37,300 nucleotides of DNA from an uncultured Bacilli bacterium (GCA_944329445.1 CALVIH010000008.1:1-37300), one strand, 5' to 3'. Positions 7,154 through 14,243 are shown, numbered from the stretch's first letter. The notes: a model not told the origin generated them from the letters alone. A program made the numbers and translations.

Positions 7154-9181
7154 ATTAGTAAAAAATGTGTTGTGAATCAAAGGTCAGTTAACGATTGTGG
7201 GGTAGCATGTTTAACCGGTATTTTAAACTTCCATGGCATTAATGTTTCGTATGATGAGGTGAGAAGTAAAATAAAGCTAGAAAAGGAAGGAGTTAGTGCC
7301 TATGAAATAATTAAGGTAGCAAGAACTTATGGGCTTACAGGTAATGGTTACAAAAACTATGTTATTAGTAAAACAAATTCATTTCCCTTTATCGCTCATA
7401 TAATTAATAATAAAACTCAACATTTTGTCGTGGTAAGAAATCTTATTAAAGATACGTTATACGTGGATGATCCTTCCAAAGGAGAATTATGTATTAAAAT
7501 AGACGATTTTAATAAGATATATACTGGTATAGCAATCTTGTTTAAAAAAGAAGAACTAATAAATTTAAAGACGATAATTAATAAAAAGTACGTTATATTA
7601 ATATCGATGATTATATTATTTTTATCATTTTTAAACGTTTTTTATTCATATTGTTTATCTTACTTAGTTGAAAACTTTAAACGTTTAACTAACGTATTTC
7701 TAGTCATTATATTGTTTTTATTAATAGGTTTATTAAAGGAATTTATTAATTTCGTTAAAAATCGAATGCTACTTAAATATCAAATAAAAACTGATAAGTT
7801 GATTACAATCCCAAGTTTAAAGAAGATTATAAACCTTCCTCATAAGTTTTATCAGGAAAGATCGGTTGGAGAATTAATGGCTAAGATTAATGATCTATCT
7901 TACGTTAAGCAGATGTCGTTTTTGATAACTGAGGTTTTGTTTGTAAATGTAATAGTTATGTCTGTTTCCTTTATTTTTTTACTTTGTCTTAATAAGTATA
8001 TATTTATTTTTAACTTATTAATAGTCATATTCATATTCCTTTATAATAAACACTTCTATTTTAAAAACGCATACAAAAATTATGATTTACAAATCAAAAA
8101 CGAAAGTTTGAGCAAAACGATCGCGGGTGGAATAGAGTCGATTCTTAGTATTAAAAACCTGTGTAAGGAAAAGTTTTTGGAAAATAAGGTAACAACATCT
8201 TATAAAGAGACGATAAAAAGTTATAAAAGCTTAAACTTGTTATATCAAAACAAAGATCTGATTTTCAAGGTATTTAGTTTGGTTTCACTTGTTATATCAA
8301 TGACGTTAATAATTGGTAGTAATGGTACTGTTTCAGAACTACTTTTTATGACTTATTTAGCTTCTATAATTTATGATTCTCTTGATTCTGTTTGTGAACT
8401 TTTAGGTGTGTATACTGACTTTAAAGCTGCGTTTCTAAGGCTTAAAACGGTATTAAAAGAACCTGGTTCTAATTCTAGTTTTAAATTGATTAACATAGAT
8501 TGGGTAAGCTTTAAAAACCTAAGTTATAAAACAGAAGATAAAAGCATTTTTAAAAACGTTAATTTAACTTTAAAAAAGGGCGAGTTAGCCATGATAAATG
8601 GTCCTTCGGGAAGTGGTAAAACAACGCTTTTTAAGATCTTAACCGGGCAGGTTAATAATTTTAAAAATAAAGTTTTTATTAATGGTATGACGCTTAATGA
8701 TTTTGATGATGGTACCTTAAGGAAAAACATTACTTACGTTGATCAAAAAGTAAAGTTTTTAAACGATAGCATTATAGAAAACATAACCTTAGGCACGAAA
8801 TTAAACCTAAGACCATCTTTTAAAAAGTTGTTAAATGATTGTTTAAGAGTTAAAAACATTGGTTATGATGACGTGATTGATAATACCAACTCTAACTTAT
8901 CTGGAGGCGAGTTAAGTCTTATCTTAATTGCTCAAGCACTTAATAACGCGGGTTCCATGATAATCTTCGATGAAACAACAAGCAGTATGGACGCTCTATT
9001 AGAAAGAAAAGTTATTTTGGCAATAAAAAAAGATTACAAAGATAAGGTACTGGTTTTTATAAGTCATCGTAAATCAAACATGGACCTTTTTGATAAAATA
9101 TATAATTTTCCTGATAAAAAAATAAGACTTAAAAGGAGAACTAATGAAAGCATTAAAAGAAAAAGAATTAAAACAAATTAA
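7154..9181 (+). CDS. Peptidase-containing bacteriocin ABC transporter (C39 type)
   Basis: About 675 residues counted from an ATT start at 7154, chosen because the perfect AGGAGGTGAT site at 7141-7150 points there. The first conventional in-frame start, GTG 7172, has no ribosome site and would shorten the peptidase N-terminus. Residues 1-125 form a C39 cysteine peptidase: catalytic Cys15 in NDCGVACL, His90 in QHFVVV, Asp106 in VDDPSKG. Several membrane helices follow (about 145-390). The nucleotide-binding domain has Walker A GPSGSGKTT (483-491), signature LSGGE (582-586), Walker B MIIFDE and the H-loop FISH. Such exporters cut a double-glycine-type leader and secrete the mature peptide. No HlyD-like accessory protein is encoded nearby. 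Its 3' end overlaps the first peptide gene by 38 bases. Confidence 0.92.
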   Translation: MSKKCVVNQRSVNDCGVACLTGILNFHGINVSYDEVRSKIKLEKEGVSAYEIIKVARTYGLTGNGYKNYVISKTNSFPFIAHIINNKTQHFVVVRNLIKDTLYVDDPSKGELCIKIDDFNKIYTGIAILFKKEELINLKTIINKKYVILISMIILFLSFLNVFYSYCLSYLVENFKRLTNVFLVIILFLLIGLLKEFINFVKNRMLLKYQIKTDKLITIPSLKKIINLPHKFYQERSVGELMAKINDLSYVKQMSFLITEVLFVNVIVMSVSFIFLLCLNKYIFIFNLLIVIFIFLYNKHFYFKNAYKNYDLQIKNESLSKTIAGGIESILSIKNLCKEKFLENKVTTSYKETIKSYKSLNLLYQNKDLIFKVFSLVSLVISMTLIIGSNGTVSELLFMTYLASIIYDSLDSVCELLGVYTDFKAAFLRLKTVLKEPGSNSSFKLINIDWVSFKNLSYKTEDKSIFKNVNLTLKKGELAMINGPSGSGKTTLFKILTGQVNNFKNKVFINGMTLNDFDDGTLRKNITYVDQKVKFLNDSIIENITLGTKLNLRPSFKKLLNDCLRVKNIGYDDVIDNTNSNLSGGELSLILIAQALNNAGSMIIFDETTSSMDALLERKVILAIKKDYKDKVLVFISHRKSNMDLFDKIYNFPDKKIRLKRRTNESIKRKRIKTN

Positions 9182-9284
9182 AGCAGGAGCATTAAGTGGT
9201 TGGGCAATTGCCGGAATAATCGCTGGGATTACTTTCGTGGTTGGTATATTCGATGGTATTGCAAGGCCATTTAAGTGTAGGTAA
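9144..9284 (+). CDS. Putative bacteriocin precursor peptide 1
   Basis: 46 residues, ATG at 9144 with AAAAGGAG five bases upstream, nested in the end of the transporter gene. The N-terminus KALKEKELKQIKAGA has the amphipathic leader pattern (L, EL, I at set spacing) of peptides cut by C39 transporters. The processing pair is Ala-Gly instead of Gly-Gly. The predicted mature peptide, from Ala16, is about 31 residues, glycine- and isoleucine-rich and hydrophobic, with GxxxG motifs (GIIAG, GIFDG) and a basic end ARPFKCR with a single cysteine. This resembles one half of a two-peptide (class IIb) bacteriocin. Function is inferred from leader, size and context; the mature sequence is not one I recognise. 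Confidence 0.8.
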   Translation: MKALKEKELKQIKAGALSGWAIAGIIAGITFVVGIFDGIARPFKCR

Positions 9285-9298
9285 GAAAGGAGAGAAAA

Positions 9299-9466
9299 AT
9301 GATTTTAAGTACGAAAGAATTAAAAAGTATAAAGGCGGGTGCTGGTTTGTCAGCGACTTTAATTAACGCTTTAGTAAAAGGATTTACTTCGTTCATGGAC
9401 GTCGGAAGGTACCTTGGAAGTAGTATAAGAAGGTTATTTGGTGGTAGCGCTTGTCCACTAAAGTAA
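9299..9466 (+). CDS. Putative bacteriocin precursor peptide 2
   Basis: 55 residues, ATG at 9299 behind GAAAGGAG, 14 bases after peptide 1. The leader ILSTKELKSIKAGA repeats the KELKxIKAGA motif of peptide 1, so both should be cut by the same peptidase after Ala-Gly (residues 13-14). The predicted mature part of about 41 residues is amphipathic and cationic, with a GxxxG motif in VGRYLGSSIRRLFGG and a lone cysteine in the ending SACPLK. Together with peptide 1 it would make a two-component bacteriocin. A signalling role cannot be excluded, but no sensor kinase or regulator is encoded nearby. Confidence 0.8.
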   Translation: MILSTKELKSIKAGAGLSATLINALVKGFTSFMDVGRYLGSSIRRLFGGSACPLK

Positions 9467-9600
9467 AAAAAGCATTTAAAACCATATTATTTATACTTAT
9501 GTTTCCGGTGATGATAATGCTTTTAGGGTATGTAAGTGAGTTTGTTTTACAACTCGGAAGAATAGTAGGTACCATCATAAGAATAATAATGAATTTATAA
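9451..9600 (+). CDS. Small hydrophobic peptide, possible immunity protein
   Basis: 49 residues read from TTG 9451, which overlaps the end of peptide 2 by 16 bases in another frame; a weak GGTGG site lies six bases upstream. There is no KELKxIKAG leader. It has a basic start (STKVKKAFK), one membrane helix (TILFILMFPVMIMLLGYV) and an amphipathic end LGRIVGTIIRIIMNL. That end shares the spacing GRxxGxxIR with peptide 2 (GRYLGSSIR). Position after the two precursors and before the terminator suggests an immunity peptide, perhaps derived from peptide 2. It might instead be a third, leaderless peptide. An in-frame ATG at 9499 is an alternative start but has no ribosome site. Confidence 0.5.
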   Translation: MSTKVKKAFKTILFILMFPVMIMLLGYVSEFVLQLGRIVGTIIRIIMNL

Positions 9601-9637
9601 AAAAAGACCGGATTTTGAAAAAAATCTGTCTTTTTTT
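9601..9637 (+). terminator. Intrinsic terminator of the bacteriocin cassette
   Basis: Left arm AAAAAGAC-C-GGATTTT pairs with AAAATCT-GTCTTTTT with a one-base bulge, followed by a T7 run. Confidence 0.8.
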
Positions 9638-9659
9638 GTTATAAATGCGAAAAAACTTA

Positions 9660-9688
9660 TTGTAATAACTTTTTTTAGGTGTTATAAT
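9660..9688 (+). promoter_or_regulatory. Sigma-A promoter of rpsU
   Basis: TTGTAA (9660-9665), a 17-base spacer and TATAAT (9683-9688), followed by an A/G-rich leader with a strong AAAAGGAGAGGGGGG site. Confidence 0.75.
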
Positions 9689-9723
9689 TACTAATAGAAA
9701 AAAAGGAGAGGGGGGAAAGAAAA

Positions 9724-9924
9724 ATGATAACTGTTCAAGTTAAAAATGGAAACGTTGATGGCGCACTTAAAAAGTTCAAACAAAGAGTAGCTAAAAGCGG
9801 TCTCCCTTCAGAAGTAAAAAAGAAACAAGCTTTTGATAAACCAGGAGTTCAAAGAAGAAACGCTAAGAAAGAAGCTATTAAGAACAGCCGTAAGGCAGCT
9901 AGGCGCGAAAGAAGAGATTCCTAG
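9724..9924 (+). CDS. rpsU: 30S ribosomal protein S21
   Basis: 66 residues. The start ITVQVKNGNVDGALKKFKQR and the strongly basic tail KKEAIKNSRKAARRERRD are those of bS21, a late-assembling small-subunit protein near the anti-Shine-Dalgarno region of 16S rRNA. Length is normal (57-71 in relatives). It has its own promoter and terminator. It opens the same gene order as in Bacillus (rpsU, yqfC, yqfD, ybeY, dgkA, era, recO, glyS). Confidence 0.95.
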   Translation: MITVQVKNGNVDGALKKFKQRVAKSGLPSEVKKKQAFDKPGVQRRNAKKEAIKNSRKAARRERRDS

Positions 9925-9954
9925 TTTTTCTTTACTCGTATGATGTTGTAAATA

Positions 9955-9990
9955 AAGGAGCTTACTATTTTACATAGTGGGCTCTTTTTT
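9955..9990 (+). terminator. Intrinsic terminator after rpsU
   Basis: AGGAGC / GCTCTT and ACTAT / ATAGT stems separated by a small internal loop, with a T6 run at the end. Confidence 0.75.
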
Positions 9991-10014
9991 GCATAAAATT
10001 TATTGGTGATACTA

Positions 10015-10266
10015 ATGAGATTAAAGAAAGTAATAGATGATTTTACAGAGTGTAATAATTTTGAGGTTAAAATAAAAAATAGAAAAGTAAGAATATATTA
10101 TTACGATAACATTGATAGTTTTACTTCAAATACAATTGTTGTATCTAAAAATAAAGAAGTAATAAAAGTCATCGGAAAGGGTCTGGTTATAGAAACGATG
10201 TTTCCAGAATACATGGTTATATCAGGAAACATTAATAAACTAGAGTTGGGTTATGTAAATGAATAG
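10015..10266 (+). CDS. yqfC: YqfC-family sporulation protein
   Basis: 83 residues from ATG 10015, with TTGGTGAT as a modest ribosome site. Sequence features match the YqfC/YabP family: a predicted beta-rich fold with NFEVKIKNRKVRIYYYDNI, then KEVIKVIGKGLVIETMFPEY near the end (the family pattern is a glycine-x-lysine/glycine turn followed by hydrophobic I-T-x-L/M). Bacillus yqfC is a sigma-E-controlled sporulation gene of poorly known role. It overlaps the next gene, yqfD, by 8 bases, as expected for the conserved yqfCD pair. Confidence 0.85.
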   Translation: MRLKKVIDDFTECNNFEVKIKNRKVRIYYYDNIDSFTSNTIVVSKNKEVIKVIGKGLVIETMFPEYMVISGNINKLELGYVNE

Positions 10267-11431
10267 TTATGTTAAAATAAGTATCACCGGTAGAAATCCT
10301 AGGCTATTTATTAAAAGGTATTTTTTTAATAAAATAAACTATAGTAATTATAAGGAAATTAATCATAAAAAAATACTTTTAAAAGTTGGTTATGAAGATT
10401 ACTTAAGTATTATAGATAAAAATACCATTTATGAAATAGATGTTGTAAAACTTTACGGACCAATTAAGTACTTAACTTTATTAAAAAATAATTTTACGTT
10501 ATTTATATCATTTTTGATAAGCGTTATCTTTTTGTTTTTTATTAGTAATATTTGTTTTTCTCTTGAAGTTGTTCATAATGACGAGGAAATAAGAGAGCTA
10601 GTGTTTACTGAGTTAAGGAAAAATGGTATAAAAAAGTTTAGTTTTATACCTAGTTTTAACGAAAGAAAGTCCGTAATTAGTAAGGTGGTAAACGAAAACA
10701 AAAACGAGTTAGAATGGATGGAAATAGAAAGGAAAGGAAGCAAGTTAATTGTTAAGGTAACCGAACGAAAAATAAACAAAGAAAAAGAAAGTGATGAGCC
10801 AAGGCACATAGTTGCTAAAAAAAGTGGGATAATAATAAGTATCGAAGCAGAAAACGGCGTTATTTTAAAGAAGAAAAATGATTATGTAGTAAAAGGCGAA
10901 ACGATAATATCAGGTGATGTTATAAAAGACGAAACGGTTAAGGGGCAGGTAAGAGCAAAGGGTACTATCTTCGCGGAGACCTGGTACATGGTAAACGTAT
11001 CATATCCGCTTAATTATAAAGAAGTAATATATTTAAACGACGTAAAAGACAACCTAATAATAACTTTTATGAATAAGGAGTTTTCACTAAGAAAGAATTA
11101 TGCCTCACTTCACTTAGAAAAGAAGTATGAGATTGTTAAAAGTAAGGTGTTTCCGTTTAGTATAAGGATAGAAAAGCAAAGAAAAACAAAGGTAGTAGAC
11201 CAAAAGTACACCCAAAAAGAAGCCATTTTAAAAGCCGAAGAAATAGCAGAAAAGAAAATAAAAAAGAAACTTAACAGTAAAGAGTACATAATAAGTAAAA
11301 AAACTTTGAACTTTACCGCGAATGATAGTAAAATAGAAGTGGATGTTTTCTTTAAGGTCTGCGAAGACATAACCGACTATAAAGAGGTCGATAAAAGTCT
11401 GTTGGAAAAGCAAGAGGAAGAAAACACGTAA
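10259..11431 (+). CDS. yqfD: Sporulation protein YqfD
   Basis: 390 residues, close to the family's usual length of about 395. A short soluble N-terminal domain (residues 1-75) precedes one strong membrane helix (TLFISFLISVIFLFFISNICF, about 81-101). The extracytoplasmic region has EVVHNDEEIRELVFTELRKN and ERKGSKLIVKVTER, followed by KKSGIIISIEAENGVILKKK, the typical YqfD core. YqfD is a mother-cell membrane protein expressed under sigma-E in Bacillus and needed for efficient sporulation. Translation is coupled to yqfC by overlap, and a VanZ-like gene follows after 11 bases. Confidence 0.92.
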   Translation: MNSYVKISITGRNPRLFIKRYFFNKINYSNYKEINHKKILLKVGYEDYLSIIDKNTIYEIDVVKLYGPIKYLTLLKNNFTLFISFLISVIFLFFISNICFSLEVVHNDEEIRELVFTELRKNGIKKFSFIPSFNERKSVISKVVNENKNELEWMEIERKGSKLIVKVTERKINKEKESDEPRHIVAKKSGIIISIEAENGVILKKKNDYVVKGETIISGDVIKDETVKGQVRAKGTIFAETWYMVNVSYPLNYKEVIYLNDVKDNLIITFMNKEFSLRKNYASLHLEKKYEIVKSKVFPFSIRIEKQRKTKVVDQKYTQKEAILKAEEIAEKKIKKKLNSKEYIISKKTLNFTANDSKIEVDVFFKVCEDITDYKEVDKSLLEKQEEENT

Positions 11432-11442
11432 AGAGGTTTGCT

Positions 11443-12057
11443 ATGGCTAGTATTTTTTTAGATATATTACATAATATATGGCCAATGATTTTTATTTTTA
11501 CGGTGATAATCGTATCCATTAGAATAGCTTATATATTTTGTAATAAAGAAAACTTTGTTTTGCATAAAGAACTTTTAATGTTATGTTTTATTATTTACAT
11601 ACTACTTTTATATTACATTGTTACTTTTCAAGATAACAATTACGGAATGAATAATTTTATTCCATTCAGGGAGATATTTAGGTATAACATAACGTCAAAG
11701 CTGTTTATTAAAAACGTAATTGGAAACGTTATACTATTCGTACCATTTGGAATATTTGTAACGCACTACGTAAAAAATAGTAAAGTGTACGTAACTTTAT
11801 TAATATCATTACTGGTTTCGTGTGCAATAGAATTCGCTCAGATGCAAATAGGAAGAACGGCTGACATTGATGACGTTATACTAAATGTTTTAGGAGGTGT
11901 TCTTGGTTTCTTACTATGTAAGTTGGGTAGTAAGTTATCTGAGAAACTCCCAAAATTTATGAAAGAACAAGTGTTCTTAGACGTATTGTGTTTAGTTATG
12001 ATTTTAGTTATAATATATTTAGCGTTTAGGTTTGACTTTTGGAGGTTTTTATCATGA
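11443..12057 (+). CDS. VanZ-like membrane protein
   Basis: 204 residues, ATG at 11443. Five membrane helices can be seen. The VanZ signature is present: NNFIPFREIF, NVIGNVILFVPFGIFV, a central helix ending CAIEFAQMQIGR, and DIDDVILNVLGGVLGFLL. VanZ-like proteins are small membrane proteins; the founding member gives low-level teicoplanin resistance, and chromosomal homologues have unclear roles. Its place between yqfD and ybeY, where phoH and yqfF usually stand, is unusual. The TGA stop overlaps the ybeY ATG by 4 bases, so it is co-translated with the housekeeping genes and probably vertically inherited in this lineage. Confidence 0.88.
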   Translation: MASIFLDILHNIWPMIFIFTVIIVSIRIAYIFCNKENFVLHKELLMLCFIIYILLLYYIVTFQDNNYGMNNFIPFREIFRYNITSKLFIKNVIGNVILFVPFGIFVTHYVKNSKVYVTLLISLLVSCAIEFAQMQIGRTADIDDVILNVLGGVLGFLLCKLGSKLSEKLPKFMKEQVFLDVLCLVMILVIIYLAFRFDFWRFLS

Positions 12058-12506
12058 ATTACATTGAGGTGTTTAACGAATATAACAAAAACATAGAGGA
12101 AATAGACGTATTAAACGATTTCATAAATTTTTGTGTTAAGTCTTTAAACCTTAAAAACGTTATGTTTAATGTTATAATCGTTGATAACAACACGATTCAT
12201 AAGATAAATAAAGAATACCGGAACATTGATAAAGAAACTGACGTAATTACCTTTGCTTTAGAGGATGATAAACAAATAGACGTTCCAAACCTTAGGGTAC
12301 TAGGAGATGTATATATATCCTATGATAAAGCGGTTAGTCAAGCCAAGGAATATGGTCATAGTATTAAAAGAGAAATATGCTTTTTAGGAGTGCACGGACT
12401 ACTTCATTTACTAGGATATGATCACATGAACAAACAAGAAGAAGATGAAATGTTTAATTTACAAAAGGAGTTGTTAGAAAAGTATGGCATCAAAAAAGAA
12501 GGTTAA
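12054..12506 (+). CDS. ybeY: Endoribonuclease YbeY
   Basis: 150 residues from ATG 12054, eight bases after GGAGG. The zinc-binding motif HGLLHLLGYDH (HGxLHLxGYDH) is intact near residues 116-126, and NKEYRNIDKETDVITFAL is the usual family block. YbeY takes part in 16S rRNA 3' maturation and ribosome quality control. It overlaps both the upstream VanZ gene and the downstream dgkA gene, placing it in a tightly packed operon. Confidence 0.96.
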   Translation: MNYIEVFNEYNKNIEEIDVLNDFINFCVKSLNLKNVMFNVIIVDNNTIHKINKEYRNIDKETDVITFALEDDKQIDVPNLRVLGDVYISYDKAVSQAKEYGHSIKREICFLGVHGLLHLLGYDHMNKQEEDEMFNLQKELLEKYGIKKEG

Positions 12507-12921
12507 AGTAGAAATCTCAAGAGGAAAATACGTAGAAGAACAAGGTTTTAAAAAAATAGGACTTAAAAGGGTATTTCAAAGTTTTAAGTATTCTTTTGAC
12601 GGTCTTAAATACGCTTATTTACATGAGCAGAGTCTAATTCTTCACGTTATTGTAATGGCGATAATAATTGCTTGTGGATTTGGATTCGAAATAACGCCAA
12701 TCCAATGGGTAATCACACTTGTTATGGGGGCTTTAATACTTGTTACGGAATTATTTAACACTTCTATTGAAGCGGTAGTTGACATGGTAACGGAGGAATA
12801 CCATCCACTTGCTAAGGTAGCTAAGGACACTGCGTCAGCAGCTTGTTTCGTAGCGGATATGATGGCTCTTGGTATGTGGCTTGTTGTGTTTGTTCCAAAG
12901 ATAATTTCACTTTTTAGGTAG
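12484..12921 (+). CDS. dgkA: DgkA-family undecaprenol/diacylglycerol kinase, copy 1
   Basis: 145 residues, ATG at 12484 inside the end of ybeY. A charged N-terminal extension of about 35 residues is followed by RVFQSFKYSFDGLKYAYLHE, three membrane helices and the catalytic block ELFNTSIEAVVDMVTEEYHP-LAKVAKDTASAA with the family's Glu, Asn and Lys-Asp residues kept. In Gram-positives this enzyme mainly phosphorylates undecaprenol to recycle the lipid carrier for the cell wall. A second, shorter family member follows five bases later. Confidence 0.92.
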   Translation: MASKKKVKVEISRGKYVEEQGFKKIGLKRVFQSFKYSFDGLKYAYLHEQSLILHVIVMAIIIACGFGFEITPIQWVITLVMGALILVTELFNTSIEAVVDMVTEEYHPLAKVAKDTASAACFVADMMALGMWLVVFVPKIISLFR

Positions 12922-12926
12922 GTCTT

Positions 12927-13250
12927 ATGAAAAAGATAAAGGAGTTTTTTAATAGGGAGCAAAACCTACTTATACATTTTATTGCAACTATTGTTGTTAC
13001 TATATTTGGTATTTATTTTAAATTAGAATTTTATGAATGGTTACTTGTATATAGTATGGTTGCTTTTGTAATAACTTCCGAGCTTATAAACTCAGCGATT
13101 GAATTAACCGTTGATCTATACACAAGAAAGTTTCATCCGCTTGCGATGGTAGCAAAGGACGTTGCAGCAGGTGCCGTTGTAGTATCTGCATTTACAGCTA
13201 TATGTGTTGGAGGATACATATTCATACCAAAGGTAATTAGTTTGTTTTAA
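12927..13250 (+). CDS. DgkA-family lipid kinase, copy 2
   Basis: 107 residues, ATG at 12927. It has the same three-helix layout as the preceding gene but lacks most of its N-terminal extension and the surface-helix QSFKYAxxGL-like segment. The catalytic block ELINSAIELTVDLYTRKFHP-LAMVAKDVAAGA is complete, so it may be active. The family forms trimers with shared active sites, so a mixed trimer with copy 1 is possible; that is inference. Both copies end in the same FIPKVISLF / FVPKIISLF sequence, evidence of tandem duplication. Confidence 0.88.
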   Translation: MKKIKEFFNREQNLLIHFIATIVVTIFGIYFKLEFYEWLLVYSMVAFVITSELINSAIELTVDLYTRKFHPLAMVAKDVAAGAVVVSAFTAICVGGYIFIPKVISLF

Positions 13251-13280
13251 AAAAGAAGAATATTTAGCGATCTTCTTTTT
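13250..13280 (+). terminator. Intrinsic terminator after the dgkA pair
   Basis: A 10-bp stem AAAAAGAAGA / TCTTCTTTTT with an 11-base loop ending in T residues. Confidence 0.75.
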
Positions 13281-13284
13281 ATTA

Positions 13285-13293
13285 TGGTATAAT
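13285..13293 (+). promoter_or_regulatory. Extended -10 promoter of era
   Basis: TG-G-TATAAT, 23 bases before the era ATG. No good -35 exists at the usual distance because the terminator stem occupies it; the extended -10 would compensate. Confidence 0.55.
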
Positions 13294-13315
13294 TGTTTTG
13301 TTAGGAGAAATATTT

Positions 13316-14203
13316 ATGAGATCAGGATTTGTAAGTTTAGTAGGAAGACCAAACACGGGAAAATCAACCTTAATAAATACTTTAGTAGGTTATAAAATAG
13401 CGATAACATCCGACAAGGCTCAAACAACAAGAAACATGATTCAGGGGATATATAACGATAGTGATTCGCAAATCGTATTCGTGGATACTCCAGGTATACA
13501 TAAACCTAAGCATAAACTGGGCCAAAGATTAAATGAAGAAGCTTATTTTTCAATTGAGGACGTTGATATAATATTATTTTTAATTGATGTAACAAAACCT
13601 TTCGGTAAGGGTGATAACTTCGTGTTAGATAAGATTAAGGAAGCTAATAAACCTACGTTTTTAATATTAAATAAGGTAGATAAGATAAACAAAGAAAAAT
13701 TACTTGAAATAATAATGAAATATAAAGATTTATATGACTTTAAAGAGATTGTTCCGATATCTGCTTTAAAAGAAAAAAACATCGATGAACTTATTAAAAC
13801 ACTAAAGAAGTATTTACCTGATAGCGTAAAATATTTTCCGGATGAAGATTTAACTAATACAACGTTAGAGTTTAGGGTTGCGGAACTAATAAGGGAAAAA
13901 GTCCTAAGACTTACTAAGGAGGAAGTGCCTCATGCCGTAACTTGTGTAACCGAAGAATACATTGATGAAAAAGATAAAGCTATTATTAAAGCAACGATAA
14001 TAGTTGAAAGGGATTCATTAAAAAGTATTATAATTGGAAAAAATGGTTCAATGCTAAAAGAAATAGGAACAAAAGCAAGGCATGATATAGAACAAATGAT
14101 AGGAAAGAAAGTATATTTAGAATTATTTGTTAAAACAATTAAAAACTGGAGAGATAAAGAAAAATATTTAAGAGAATTAGGTTTTTATGACATAGATGAA
14201 TAA
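13316..14203 (+). CDS. era: GTPase Era
   Basis: 295 residues from ATG 13316, eight bases after AGGAG. The G domain has G1 GRPNTGKST, G3 DTPGIHKPKHKLG, G4 NKVD and G5 SAL. The C-terminal KH RNA-binding domain has VERDSLKSIIIGKNGSMLKE-IGTKARHDIEQMIGKKVYLEL. Era binds the 3' end of 16S rRNA and helps assemble the 30S subunit. Length and order are typical. Its usual neighbours ybeY/dgkA (upstream) and yqzL/recO (downstream) are here, but cdd, found between dgkA and era in Bacillus, is absent. Confidence 0.97.
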   Translation: MRSGFVSLVGRPNTGKSTLINTLVGYKIAITSDKAQTTRNMIQGIYNDSDSQIVFVDTPGIHKPKHKLGQRLNEEAYFSIEDVDIILFLIDVTKPFGKGDNFVLDKIKEANKPTFLILNKVDKINKEKLLEIIMKYKDLYDFKEIVPISALKEKNIDELIKTLKKYLPDSVKYFPDEDLTNTTLEFRVAELIREKVLRLTKEEVPHAVTCVTEEYIDEKDKAIIKATIIVERDSLKSIIIGKNGSMLKEIGTKARHDIEQMIGKKVYLELFVKTIKNWRDKEKYLRELGFYDIDE

Positions 14204-14214
14204 AATTTAAAAAT

Positions 14215-14243
14215 CATCACCACCATATTAATGGAAGGTGATG
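14215..14243 (+). promoter_or_regulatory. Hairpin covering the yqzL ribosome-binding site
   Basis: CATCACC (14215-14221) pairs with GGTGATG (14237-14243), and an inner CCAT / ATGG (14223-14226 with 14231-14234) extends the stem around an ATTA loop. The right arm contains the AAGGTGAT ribosome site of yqzL, whose ATG is at 14247. No T-run follows, so this is a candidate translational control hairpin. Confidence 0.5.

Noticed and set aside
7122-7175. A 17-codon ORF (SNYKHEEVIRLVKNVL) overlapping the transporter start in another frame.
   Set aside because: It has no ribosome site of its own, and the strong site inside it serves the transporter.
9992-9999. Sigma-E-like -10 CATAAAAT before yqfC.
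   Set aside because: The predicted start point falls on the weak ribosome site and no clear -35 is present; the rpsU terminator occupies the region.
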